Below are positions 53,801-64,000 of a stretch of 64,000 bases of DNA, one piece after another. The DNA is from Axinella damicornis (taxonomy: Eukaryota > Porifera > Demospongiae > Axinellida > Axinellidae), in NCBI GenBank assembly GCA_963931865.1, contig OZ007514.1, forward strand, positions 868,001 through 932,000. The letters are read 5' to 3'. The first letter of the stretch is position 1, and each line of letters starts with the position of its first letter. Both the position numbers and the translations under genes were made by a program. A model generated the notes under the pieces. The model was not told the origin of the DNA, ran no database searches, and saw nothing but the letters and a program-made list of their open reading frames with translations.

Positions 53801-56800
53801 TCCTTTCGTCCTCCTTTCCTCTTTCTCTGCTCCTCTTCCTCCCCCTCCTCCTCCTCCTTTCACTTCCCCTCCTCCTCCTCCTTCGTCCTCCCTTCCTTTT
53901 TCCCTGCTCCTCTTCCTCCCCCTCCTCCTCTTCCCCTCCTCCCCCTCCCCCCCCCCCCCCACTTCCCCTTCCTTCTCCCTTTCTGTTTGCATGCTGCTCT
54001 TCCTCCTCCCTCTCTTTCCCCATCCCTCACAGCTCGGGCTGCTCCAAAGATTTCATTCAGGTGTTTCAAGATGTGAACAGACAAAACAGCAGAGGCAAGG
54101 TCTGCAGCCATTGGTTATCCTACAGCTTCTCACTCAGTGGTGAGGCCTTTGTGCACTACCACACGGACAGCTTCAACCGCTATACTGAAGAAGGGTTTCA
54201 GGCCACGTATCGGAGCATAGGTCAGTGGAGTATAAACAGCCAGCTATAGTAATTTAGCCGCTTGTATATCTTGCGTAACTCTGTAATCTTGAGCCATCCA
54301 TAACTCAGTAATCTTGATGATATCATCATGTGCTCCAAACGGATACTGTACATACTGACTTTGTTCTCCATCTGCAGCTTGTAACGAGTGTGGGAGGTGC
54401 TCCCACAGCTGTACTTTGGGTCTATGATTGTGTTTATTGTCCATCCACAGATCGTAATGAGTGTACCTATGGGAGGTGCTCCCATAGCTGCACCAACACC
54501 GTTGGGTCTTACACCTGCAGCTGCCCCAACGGACTCTACCTTTCAGCAGATGGGCACACCTGCTTTGGTGAGTTCACTCACAGCACAGCAGCAGTTTAAA
54601 GCTTTTGCGTCATTGGATAATTAGATCATGTGACCTCATGCTATGGTTTAGGCCATAATCTTGAAACGAAGTACGTATGAGATATATGGATTTTGTTGAC
54701 AATAATATACATGTACGGAAGTGGAAGAGTGATTATGCAACAATCACAGGTGGGTGTGTCTCAGTATAGTATTGTGTTCATATGCATTTCGCTATGCTGT
54801 TCTTTCAGACAACAACGAGTGTGCGCTAGGCAATGGTGGCTGTGATCACAGGTGTGTGAACCGCGCTGGCTCCTTCCATTGTTTGTGTAACTCCGGATAC
54901 ATTCTGCAGTCGGATGGCAAGACCTGCAGGACACAGAGTGAGTTGGGTGGCAAGCATAATGCACAGTTGTAGGTATCTGCGTGCAATTTACTTTGAGATG
55001 TGGAGGCTGTATGGATAGCTTATGTAGCACGCTACCACCACTACTCTGGTCTCTCCTCTCAACCCCCTCTCTCCCCCTCCCCCCTCTCCATCTCCCTCCC
55101 CCTCCCCCCTCTCCATCTCCCTCCCCCTCTCCTCCCTCTCCCCTTCCCTGATCCCCCTCGGATCTGCTCCATCTTCCTCCCCCTCCCCTCCTCTCCTCCA
55201 TCCCCCTCCTCCCTCTCCCCTTCCCTAATCCCCCTCGGATCCGCTCCATCTTCCTCTCCCCTTCCTCCCCCTCCCCTCCTCTCCTCCCTCCCCCTCCTCC
55301 TCTCCTCTCCTCCCTCCCCCTCCTCCTCTCCTTCCTCCCTTAATTCCTCCCCTTTCTCCCTTAATTCCTCCCCTCTCTTCCCCCACCTCTTCTCCCACAA
55401 CAGGCGATCCATGTACCACAAACAATGGTGGGTGTGCCCACACCTGTGCCCAAGCTTCGAATGGAGACATTCAATGTAGTTGTAGGTCTGGATACAGCCT
55501 GAACAGTGACGGCAAGACCTGCAGTGGTGAGCCACTTAGGAAAGAAACCTCATTCTGAGATGTGTAGCATGCATGACCTGGAAAACAGGCTTTACCACCA
55601 ACTGTTACTGGTTCTTGCGCAGCTTCCATGGTTGATTGCAGTGTATGTCTCATGCATCCAGCTGTCCCAAAACTGCATGCTATGGTATCACAGACAAGTC
55701 GTGGCCATCAGAGCATGTCAACATGACTATAGCCTCATTCCCAGGCCAGAAATTAACCACCTACTGGGCAACAAGGCTATAGTTAAGACACCTATATACT
55801 TAATTGTGTCACATGTGGAGAGTTTTGCACTAGTCATGGTCGTCAGAGAATATGGATCAGAGCATATGTCAATGTGATAGGTGCTCTAACGTTACAATCT
55901 CTGATCTCTGCTTCCAGATGTCAACGAGTGTACGGGACGTTCCCATGGTTGTCAACACACCTGTACCAACACAGTTGGGTCGTACACATGCAGCTGCCGG
56001 ACTGGGTACAGGCTGAGCAGCAACAGAAGGAGCTGCATTGGTAAGCAACATCACACAGAATATAGCTGACACAAACTCCTGCAAACATTCCTGACCTGTT
56101 ACTATGGCAATGGGACAACTCAAATGTGTGGGATCATCAAGCTCTTTGGAGATATTATACTGAAGCCAACTCCACCATGGATATAATATTGTGTCATATG
56201 GCATAATAATTTAACCCATGCAGGCAAGATTAAGTATGCATAACATCTTCACACAATCATAATTAATAAATTAACAAGTGGAGTCATGCACTGTAATATA
56301 AATTCCCTTTGTTGATCTGCAGCCCATTTTCAGGCCTTCCTGGCAGATATATATACTGTGTCCATGCAGGTTTTGTTGGCGTCATTGTATATCATGTGAC
56401 ATTACACTACATTTCTGTCCCGCAGATAACAACGAGTGTTCACTCAGGACTCACAACTGTCAACAGCTGTGCACCAATACACTGGGCTCGTTCACCTGCT
56501 CCTGCCGCTCAGGGTACACTTTGAACAGTGACAGACGCACATGCAGAGCAAGTGAGTTCAATCCAATACCACACAGCTAGCTTTCTGTATAAAGTGGTGG
56601 TATAGATCTGGGAAAGAGGCTATAATGCATACAGCTATAGCAGACTAATATGCTAGGTATCTTGGGCTAGGAATGAGATATGAAGCTGGGATTTGCACCA
56701 TTGTGATCAGCATGAATGGAGCATTCTGGTGATGTCCATTTTGCCATTGGTTGAAATTTGACCCAAAATCATGAAAAAACCATGGATTATAGCCTTTGGT

Positions 56801-57210
56801 CGAGTGCGTTTTTTGACAAAAATGAGACCGACACTAAAAACCACTTTAAGGACATCATTTGAAAGCTCTTTTGATGCTGATCACAATGGCACAACCCCCA
56901 GCTTCATGTCTCATTCACATACCCATATCTAGTGCAACATTCTCTTCCAAGTCTATACTACATACGTATTCCCAATACCAAATTTGGTTCATTGCATGGT
57001 CAATTTTGGGCAGAAGTGGTACATCGGTCACCCTATAGAAAAGGGGTGCTGTTACTGTCAATTTTGATGTAATTCCAAAATTGACGTGTCAAAATGTGCC
57101 ACAATTGGTAGAAAATAGATCCCAAAATGTGGAACAAAAACATACCAGACAGATCGATAGATAGATAGATATATAGATAGATAGATAGATAGATAGAAGG
57201 AGAGATAGAT

Positions 57211-57254
<44 letters not shown>

Positions 57255-57384
57255 TGATTGATTGATTGATAGATAGGTTTCCCTTCAGCCAGTCTCTTCA
57301 AAGTTGTACAGACACAAACCAACCCTAATGTTGGCACGCCGGCATGCAACTAGCTCATTCACACACACACACTCACACTTAAAC

Positions 57385-57431
<47 letters not shown>

Positions 57432-57989
57432 CTTGCAGTTCCAATAATGGTGGTTGTGCCCATACCTGCACGGATGTAGCCACCGGCAGGCAGTGCAGCT
57501 GCCGGAGTGGGTACAGACTCGGGGGAGACGGCCAGAGCTGCGATGGTAAGCAGTACCAGAAGATTCACATTAAAATCACAATATACATGTCGACCAAGAT
57601 ACGACTGCATATTTCCTCCAAATTGAGACCTGCAAGTCAGAAAGTGAAGTGACTTATTCTAAGGCTCAACGTCTGCTTCTTCACAATTACAATGAAGGTT
57701 CCAACAATAAAGGACTACCATGTTGTAGCCACTTACAGTTTGTGTGACATAAGAGTTGCTCAGATTCGTTGTCCGTGTGCGTATAATCACCCTCTCTACA
57801 TTCCACCTTCTGCACATGTACAGACATCAATGAGTGCTCAGAGGACACGGACAACTGCCAGCAGAACTGTGTCAACACTGGCGGGTCATTCACGTGCTCC
57901 TGCAGACGAGGGTACTCCCTCAACTCTGACAGACGCACGTGCAGCAGTAAGTTCCGCCAGGATTACTTCGTGTGTGTGTATGTGTGTGT

Positions 57990-58020
<31 letters not shown>

Positions 58021-61000
58021 TAGTGTAGATCCATGCTAGGCACTTAGTATACCAATTGAAATGCAGCATGTGGTCTGCAGAGGGGGTGAGGGTGAGGTGG
58101 GTTTCAGTGCATAGGAGAGGTTAGAGTCATTTACTCGATGGTCAGGAGCAAATCTTTGAACTTTGTAAAGGGTACTCAATTGAACTCACGTGGTCATGAT
58201 CACCTCTACATCACGCAAGGTGTCTTTTTACTCAACCAAATCGTAACCCTTCAAGGTGTAGCTTGAACAAAGGCGTGGGTCTCACTGATTTTCATCTGTA
58301 CATGCCGTGATTGCAGTTTGGAGTGCAATGCTGGCTCCAGTTGAATAATACTCTGTATTATGCAACTATTGCAAAGTATGTTATGTACCATACGGACCAC
58401 ATTGTGAGGATGTGTTAATGAACCCTGTGCATTCCTCTGGTTGGTTTGATGACCTGTATGACCTTTCTCCTCCAGACATCAACGAGTGTGCTACCGGTGT
58501 GGATGAGTGTGCATTCAGTGAGTTCTGCCGGGACACGGTGGGCTCGTACCTGTGCGGCTGTCCAGCTGGATACAGACAGGCAGCTGACGGAAAGACTTGT
58601 GATGGTGAGGGCAAGTGCATTGTGTGACTGTGAGTGCGTGGAGGAGTGGAGGTGTGAGGGAAGGTGTGTGTGTGTATGTGAGGGAAACCCTGTTAATTAC
58701 TGATAGTTGTGCTAATCCTCCTGACCCTCAGACATCAACGAGTGCTCGGCCAGCACAGACCAGTGTTCACACACGTGCATCAACATTCCCGGCTCCTACC
58801 AGTGCCAGTGTCCCACGGGGTACACCCTCCAGGGCCTCTTCCAGTGCCAAGGTGACCACGCCCTCTTCTCATGTTGTACTCTCACATGCATGACATCATA
58901 GAAGGGCCAATACATGCACTTTATTATGACATCCTCAATATGCAGGAAGTTAACATTCTGTCCTCCCCCTTCCCTCAGATGTGGATGAGTGTCTCTCCAA
59001 CACGCACCAGTGTGACCGGTTCACTGAAGCCTCCTGCCAGAACACTATTGGGTCCTACACTTGCAACTGTCCTGAGGGCTACCAGACAGACAGCCGCGGT
59101 CTCAGTTGTGTGGGTGAGTGACTAGTATCCTCTTCTACACAGGTGGCTCTGAAGGAGATTCACTCATGAGTTTAAGATGCAGCAGACTAAAATGTTGTGC
59201 ACATTTGAACGTCCTACTATGTATATATTGTCCACTCAAAATTCAATGGTCATGTGACCTTGTGACCCCACCCATTTTCCCAGCTGTCCATACAATATAC
59301 ATGTCCATACACCCACTGAACAAATAACTGATTTTCTCTTGATGTGTTGGCAGATGTTGATGAGTGTGCCGTGGAGACGTTTGAGTGTGGGGAGAGGTAT
59401 GCCTGCAGCAACAACGAGGGCTCGTATGACTGTGTGTGTGCACCTGGGTATGTACTGTCAGCTGATGGGGAGTCTTGTGAAGGTAGGTATGCAATCAAGG
59501 AAGGACTAGATGTGACTGGATTCAAATGACATTGCCTGTTCTCATGACCTACATGCATACTGATCAACATTATAAAATTACAGGACATTGCCATGTATTG
59601 TCACATGACAGTCTAACCACACCCACTCTGCCAATATACACTCTGTCTGTCCATCCAGATGTGAACGAGTGTGAGGTGAACAATGGAGGGTGTGACGGCA
59701 ACTGCTCAAACACCGTGGGGAGCTACCAGTGTGGGTGTGGCCCATGGGACACATTGACGTTGGACAGGGATGGACACTCATGCATAAGTATGTTTGACAC
59801 TCCTACTCATGATGACATATGCCATCACTGATCATGAACAACTGTTGAATGTGCAGGCAAACTGACCAGAATAGAAATTTCGATCATCATGGCCGGGCTG
59901 GTATTTAACTCTTTACCAACCATAAGAAACAGCTTAGGGAAGCAAAACCCTGTATTAAAGTATAACGCCTAGTATTAAATTCCCCATATAAATTCTTACG
60001 GGCTTATGGGAGCTCATGACGGCTTTTGCAGTCATTGGTTGGTAAAGAGTTAACTAATGCTCACTCACTTGTCTTCCTCTCTCCCTCCCTCCCTCTCTCT
60101 CTCCTCTCTCTCCAGTTTCCTATAGTTGCACTGCTGGGAAACATGGCTGTCCAGCACGAGACTGTGACTCAGCCGCAGGGTGTCAGTGTGACAGTGGATA
60201 CCAGCTTGGGAGGGCTGGAAGATTCTGCCAAGGTGAGGCCAGGAAGAGATGAGCATGCACAGCTCCCTCACCTGCTGCTACACTTTTCAGCCCTTACATT
60301 AATGCTCTTAACCCAGTCATTTTCTTGTGAGCTAATTATAGCTGAGCATGCAGTCTACTTGCAACGTATATTTCTTCTTACACTGTAAGCCACCAAAAAC
60401 TGGACAGTTGGAAGGCCTGCTAATCCACTTTGTCAAACAAGCATTGACCACCCTCGCATACTGAGTGATGTAAAGCTGGATCGCTTGAGAATGAAAATTA
60501 GGTAGTACTCCGTATTCACGGCCTCTACACTTCCAATTCGATCACTTTCTACGCCTATACTCAGTACAAGTGAAAAAACAGCGAAAACAGCATAGCGTAA
60601 TAATATGACATAGTACATAACAACTCAGGTCTTGCACTCTACTGCGCCAAATCTCGTGCAACCTAGCTGTAGAACTCATCTTCTCTTCTCCACCACACTC
60701 ATTCCTTTAACACCCCCACACCCCCACACCCCCGCAACCCACACAGACGTGGATGAGTGTTCACAGGAGGACAATGTCGAGTGCCAACAGGGATGCTTCA
60801 ACCGGATTGGTTCCTACAAGTGCCACTGTTTCGTCGGATATCAGAGAGTTAATGTAACACGATGCAGTAAGTGACCTAGTTGGGGCCGTCAAGTGAGCCC
60901 CGTAGTCATGGTAACTAACAAACAAGTGGACTCCTGTCTAGGGGTTAAATTAGTGTGTTCTATTAGCTGTGAAGTTGATGCTTGTCTCAGTCCAGACCAA

Positions 61001-61496
61001 GTTGATGCATGCCCTATGCCCCAGAGGTAGGGGGTGAGGGGAAGGGAGAAGGAGGGGAAAGGGGGAATGGTTCAGTATTCAACCACTGGGGTTAATTACA
61101 GCAACATGTATTGTGCACAGGTGCAAAGTTAATGACCCCCACTCTTTTGGGCAGCACATACATACCATAGCTTGGAGATTTGCACTCGGTGAGCATGTGA
61201 GGATTACTACAACTAAATCTTGATGTATGCCTTCATCTTTTCACTGCACAGTTCCTCGCCGGTGTGACATCGACAATGGGGACTGCCGCCATGATTGTTT
61301 CTATGATGTGGATGGTGTTGGACGGTGCAAATGCCGGGATGGCTGGGTAATAGATCGTGTCCGCGAGAGGAAGTGCTGGGGTAAGTGTTACCACTGACTT
61401 GGTATAATGGCTTCACAACTATGCTGCCGTTTGACAGCATAAGTATCGTGATATGTAGCTCTGTATGCATCTGCATGATTAAAGTGACCTCTCTCT

Positions 61497-61542
<46 letters not shown>

Positions 61543-63718
61543 TACGTCTCCCTGTGGTCTCTGCAGGTATGACCAGTTCCCGGAGACCAGCAGATGCTAC
61601 CTGTGGTCTCCCGTGTGATGATGGTTGTGTGCAGGAAGAAGGTGTACCGGTCAGGTTCCACTGCGTGTGCAATCCTGGACGGGTGCTGCAGTCTGACGGA
61701 ATATCTTGCAGAGGTATGCAGGAACAGCATGGTGTTGTATGACAATAGCTCATCTCAGCCTCATTCCCAGGTCATAAGATGATCTGGGAATGCGGCTAAA
61801 GCCATTTCAATGTTGTATGGTAACTGAATGATGCTAGAAGGCGTACGGAAGCAAACAGCCTGGAAGAAATTGAATTGCACCTTAATTAATTCTTCAACAC
61901 AAATTCTCACCCACCTTCAGCTGTTGAGGTGGAGACAGGTGCAACCACTCAGCCCTCTACTCAACCATCAACAACTCAGCCCTCTACCCAACCACCAACA
62001 ACTCAGCCCTCTACTCAACCACCAACAACTCAGCCCTCTACTCAACCACCAACAACTCAGCCCTCTACTCAACCACCAACAACTCAGCCCTCTACTCAAC
62101 CACCAACAACTCAGCCCTCTACTCAACCACCAACAACTCAGCCCTCTACCCAACCACCAACAACTCAGCCCTCTACTCGACCACCAACAACTCAGCCCTC
62201 TACCCAACCACCAACAACTCAGCCCTCTACTCGACCACCAACAACTCAGCCCTCTACCCAACCACCAACAACTCAGCCCTCTACTCAACCACCAACAACT
62301 CAGCCCTCTACTCAACCACCAACAACTCAGCCCTCTACTCAACCACCAACAACTCAGCCCTCTACTCAACCACCAACAACTCAGCCCTCTACCCAACCAC
62401 CAACAACTCAGCCCTCTACTCGACCACCAACAACTCAGCCCTCTACCCAACCACCAACAACTCAGCCCTCTACTCGACCACCAACAACTCAGCCCTCTAC
62501 TCAACCACCAACAACTCAGCCCTCTACTCAACCACCAACAACTCAGCCCTCTACCCAACCACCAACAACTCAGCCCTCTACCCAACCACCAACAACTCAG
62601 CCCTCTACTCAACCACCAACAACTCAGCCCTCTACTCAACCACCAACTCAGCCCTCTACTCAACCATCTACTCAACCACCAACAACTCAGCCCTCTACTC
62701 AACCACCAACAACTCAGCCCTCTACTCAACCACCAACAACTCAGTCTCCAACCACGCCACAATGTGGAGGGAGCCTCACCTCTGCCACTGGAACGCTTCA
62801 GACTCCCAACTGGCCTCAGCCCTACCCTGCCAACACTGACTGCGAGTGGACAATCGAGCTTCCAGATGCAGCCAAAGCTGCACGACTCACATTTGCTTCA
62901 ACCTTTGGAATTGCTGGGAGTTCTCCCTGCAACGGAGATTACATTGAGATCGTGACAAATGAGGGTGTCCCTATATCTCTGGGTCATTTCTGTGGTAGCA
63001 GTGTCCCACCATCAATCACCAGCTCCACCAACAAGGTCAAAGTGGTGTTCCATGGTGCAACTTCCAGCAGGGGATTTAGGCTCTCTTATGAATCTGTGGA
63101 CCGTCAGGGTACGTTGAAGTTTTGTCAAACTCAAAAGCATGAGCTGGTGTTATTACACACAGTGCATGGTCTCACAATCAAGACACAACAGACTACAGCA
63201 TGTGGCACTATAAGCAATCCAACTGAGCAGGAGTGGGTGATGGGGAGGGGGGGGGGGGGGGGGGGGGGGGGTGATGTATATGCAGCTCATCCCTTTCATC
63301 TGCCACTAGCTGTTAAAAGCATAATTGTACCTCTCCATGTCCCAATGCAGGTCAATTCAGCTGTGGAGGTTTCTTCTTTGCTACCAGCCCTTCATTTGGT
63401 CCTCAAGGGTTCCCAGCAGTGATCACTAGTGCCACTCAGAGCAGCTGTAGGTGGAACTTTATTGGGAGTATTGGAGTTCGATATCAGTTCAGGTTGACGT
63501 ACTTTGACCTACCGGATAGCACCAGCTGCTCCGACAACAAGCTCATGGTTTACGATGGCATTGTAGTCGGATTTGCTCCCGTCCTGGGCAGAATCTGTGG
63601 TGATATTTCAACATTCACCTTCCAAGCCACTGGCACCAGCATGTCAGTTGTCCTGGAGACAAACACTGCAAGTTCTAGTGCTTTCAAGGGGTTCCAGGGT
63701 GTTATTGAACAGGTATAA
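50345..63718 (+). CDS. Gene D: tolloid-like astacin with CUB, 16 EGF modules and two further CUB domains
   Basis: Exons: 50345-50435, 50668-50856, 51395-51512, 52224-52621, 53324-53564, 54033-54220, 54451-54567, 54809-54937, 55404-55526, 55918-56040, 56426-56551, 57432-57545, 57824-57946, 58476-58604, 58732-58851, 58979-59113, 59354-59482, 59659-59787, 60116-60232, 60747-60866, 61252-61380, 61567-61713, 61921-63108, 63351-63718. They join to 1,596 amino acids plus stop. Signal peptide 1-21; propeptide ends RSKR (66-69). Mature [11 protein letters not shown] and SCCASYVGR resemble BMP1/tolloid. Zinc His163, 167 and 173 lie in [24 protein letters not shown] is 218-222. CUB1 is about 266-408, EGF modules 409-1078, linker about 1079-1359, CUB2 about 1360-1472, CUB3 about 1476-1596. 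All introns are GT-AG. Likely an extracellular matrix-associated protease. It could extend past the window if the GTATAA at 63713 is a donor. Confidence 0.9.
52224..52621 (+). CDS. Gene D exon 4: zinc-binding half of the astacin domain
   Basis: Begins with the paired cysteines of SCCASYVGR, a tolloid-type feature where A-C have a single cysteine. It carries [19 protein letters not shown] and [11 protein letters not shown], ending at LYSC. Donor is G|GTAAGC. Confidence 0.94.
53324..54220 (+). other. Gene D CUB1 (exons 5 and 6)
   Basis: [20 protein letters not shown] and [11 protein letters not shown] give the first CUB cysteines and core. Exon 6 supplies [17 protein letters not shown] and [12 protein letters not shown]. 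The exon 5 acceptor was set at 53323 by phase (G|AC ACA AGC AAT), which aligns with the NASN start of the A-C exon 5. The intron between is a 38-base C run plus polypyrimidine DNA. Confidence 0.88.
53760..54028. repeat. Poly(C) and polypyrimidine intron of gene D
   Basis: A 38-base C run (53760-53797) is followed by CCTCCTCCT/TTCC-rich DNA up to the exon 6 acceptor. Pro/Ser or Glu/Gly frames on either strand are artefacts. Confidence 0.95.
54377..54422 (+). pseudogene. Ghost copy of the first EGF exon of gene D
   Basis: GCAG then CTTGTAACGAGTGTGGGAGG and TGCTCCCACAGCTGTACTTTGGGTC parallels the true exon at 54451 (ATCGTAATGAGTGTACCTATGGGAGGTGC..., written here in parts). It has an internal deletion, and its second half has lost the remaining cysteines. 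Confidence 0.75.
55059..55390. repeat. Polypyrimidine minisatellite in intron 8 of gene D
   Basis: CCCTCTCC/CCTCCCCCT units, including two near-identical stretches around ATCCCCCTCGGATC(T/C)GCTCC at about 55151 and 55229. It continues to the exon 9 acceptor. Confidence 0.9.
57150..57272. repeat. (GATA)n / (GATT)n microsatellite
   Basis: Tetranucleotide runs in intron 11 of gene D, with AGAAGGAG and AGAAAG interruptions. Confidence 0.95.
57361..57431. repeat. (CA)n microsatellite reaching the exon 12 acceptor
   Basis: CA repeats run to ...CACACAG, the AG being the splice acceptor of exon 12. There is no ordinary pyrimidine tract. Confidence 0.92.
57971..58020. repeat. (TG)n followed by 17-base poly(G)
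   Basis: Starts 25 bases after the exon 13 donor in intron 13 of gene D. Confidence 0.95.
61500..61540. repeat. (TC)n microsatellite in intron 21 of gene D
   Basis: About 20 TC units, just upstream of the exon 22 acceptor. Confidence 0.95.
61756..61798. mobile_element. Diverged foldback element in intron 22 of gene D
   Basis: CAGCCTCATTCCCAGGTCAT pairs with ATGATCTGGGAATGCGGCTA. It is an older copy of the TAGCCTCG family. The flanks AGCTCATCT / AAGCCATTT no longer match well. Confidence 0.65.
61944..62745 (+). repeat. Gene D linker: 27-bp unit, about 30 copies
   Basis: ACTCAGCCCTCTACTCAACC plus ACCAACA encodes TQPSTQPPT. Variants are limited to CTC/CCC and CAA/CGA (Q/R). One partial unit breaks the period at about 62640-62680. 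The amplified unit differs from the 12-bp unit of genes A-C, though both give Thr/Pro/Gln spacers. Reading frames in other phases are shadows. Confidence 0.96.
62762..63718 (+). other. Gene D CUB2 and CUB3
   Basis: CUB2 ([20 protein letters not shown] ... [10 protein letters not shown] ... GDYIEIV ... [12 protein letters not shown]) shares exon 23 with the linker, exactly as CUB2 shares exon 9 in A-C. CUB3 is the whole of exon 24: [55 protein letters not shown]. Confidence 0.88.
63247..63271. repeat. Poly(G) tract, 25 bases, intron 23 of gene D
   Basis: Uninterrupted G run between exons 23 and 24. Confidence 0.95.
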
Positions 63719-64000
63719 ATATTCTTATGTGAAAGAAAATTATTATTCACTTGTCAAGTTGAACTTGAAGACAGACTTTTTAAGTGCAGGTCACATTGGC
63801 TGGGTTTTTTTTGGTATCATTTTATGTCAGTGTATGATCGAGGTCTCAGCAATCATGCTATTTATGTACAGGATAATGTGTCCATGATGTATGAAATGTT
63901 CTCATTTGGTCCTGCCAAGTCTGTAGTAAGACTGCCCCCCATCCTGTACCAGGTGGATAATGCAGTCCAATTATAGTATTACCCTGTATGCATGATAGCA

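Larger units (their letters stand above)
54451..61713 (+). other. Gene D array of sixteen EGF-like modules, one per exon
   Basis: Sixteen exons of 114-147 nt, all phase 1-1. Eleven start D-x-(D/N)-E-C, the calcium-binding type (exons 7, 8, 10, 11, 13-18, 20). Ten or so have the Asp/Asn hydroxylation motif, e.g. [12 protein letters not shown] and [12 protein letters not shown]. Exons 9, 12, 19, 21 and 22 are plain EGF-like (for example NNGGCAHTC) without the calcium motif. The calcium-binding runs should form stiff rods. Confidence 0.9.

Noticed and set aside
53635..55535. Glu/Gly/Arg-rich minus-strand frames
   Set aside because: Complement of polypyrimidine introns of gene D.
61968..62762. 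Minus-strand Leu/Ser/Cys/Trp-rich frame and the LSPLLNHQQ plus frame
   Set aside because: Shadow frames of the 27-bp linker of gene D; only the TQPSTQPPT phase joins in frame with flanking exons.

Overview
The window is animal nuclear DNA, not prokaryotic. Genes are split by GT-AG introns, which are predominantly phase 1 and symmetrical. Vertebrate-type TTAGGG repeats occur internally, and microsatellites, G/C homopolymers, minisatellites and transposon relics fill most of the space. The only genes I can support are four secreted astacin-family metalloproteases with CUB and EGF modules, i.e. relatives of BMP1/tolloid. A marine invertebrate is certain enough. A sponge or other early-branching animal is my guess from repeat style and the proteases, but the sequence alone does not prove it.

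Layout: 1-19 kb is gene-poor. It holds minisatellites (10.06-11.0 kb, 30-bp unit; 12.6-13.2 kb, 43-bp unit; 14.04-14.4 kb, about 61-bp unit), short inverted-repeat elements and a LINE relic. From 19.7 to 46.2 kb, three paralogous astacin genes lie head to tail on the minus strand: A 19709-26764, B 29766-33988, C 40071-46163. Each has nine exons with the same order: signal peptide, propeptide ending in a dibasic (furin-like) site, zinc metalloprotease, CUB, two EGF modules, a Pro-Thr-Gln linker, and a second CUB. A has a duplicated linker and a stump of a third CUB. B has lost almost all of its second CUB. C is intact. Flanking similarity shows that B and C are one head-to-tail duplication (units about 29297-39687 and 39688-47420). 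The B unit was later inflated by a 217-253-bp tandem repeat, a LINE fragment and a hAT-like element nested inside it. A pogo/Tigger-like element sits in an intron of C.

From 50345 to 63718 a fourth gene, D, runs on the plus strand, divergent from C. My joined model has 24 exons and 1,596 codons with no frame break: signal peptide, RSKR-ended propeptide, tolloid-like astacin domain, CUB, sixteen EGF-like modules each on its own phase 1-1 exon, a 27-bp-unit Ser/Thr/Pro/Gln linker, and two CUB domains. This order is not that of classical tolloid.

All four proteins should enter the secretory pathway, be activated by propeptide cleavage, and act as extracellular proteases. CUB and calcium-binding EGF modules would supply substrate and matrix contacts, and the Thr-rich linkers would be glycosylated spacers. 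Around them is a family of foldback elements beginning TAG(C/T)CT, several with an intact 9-bp target duplication.
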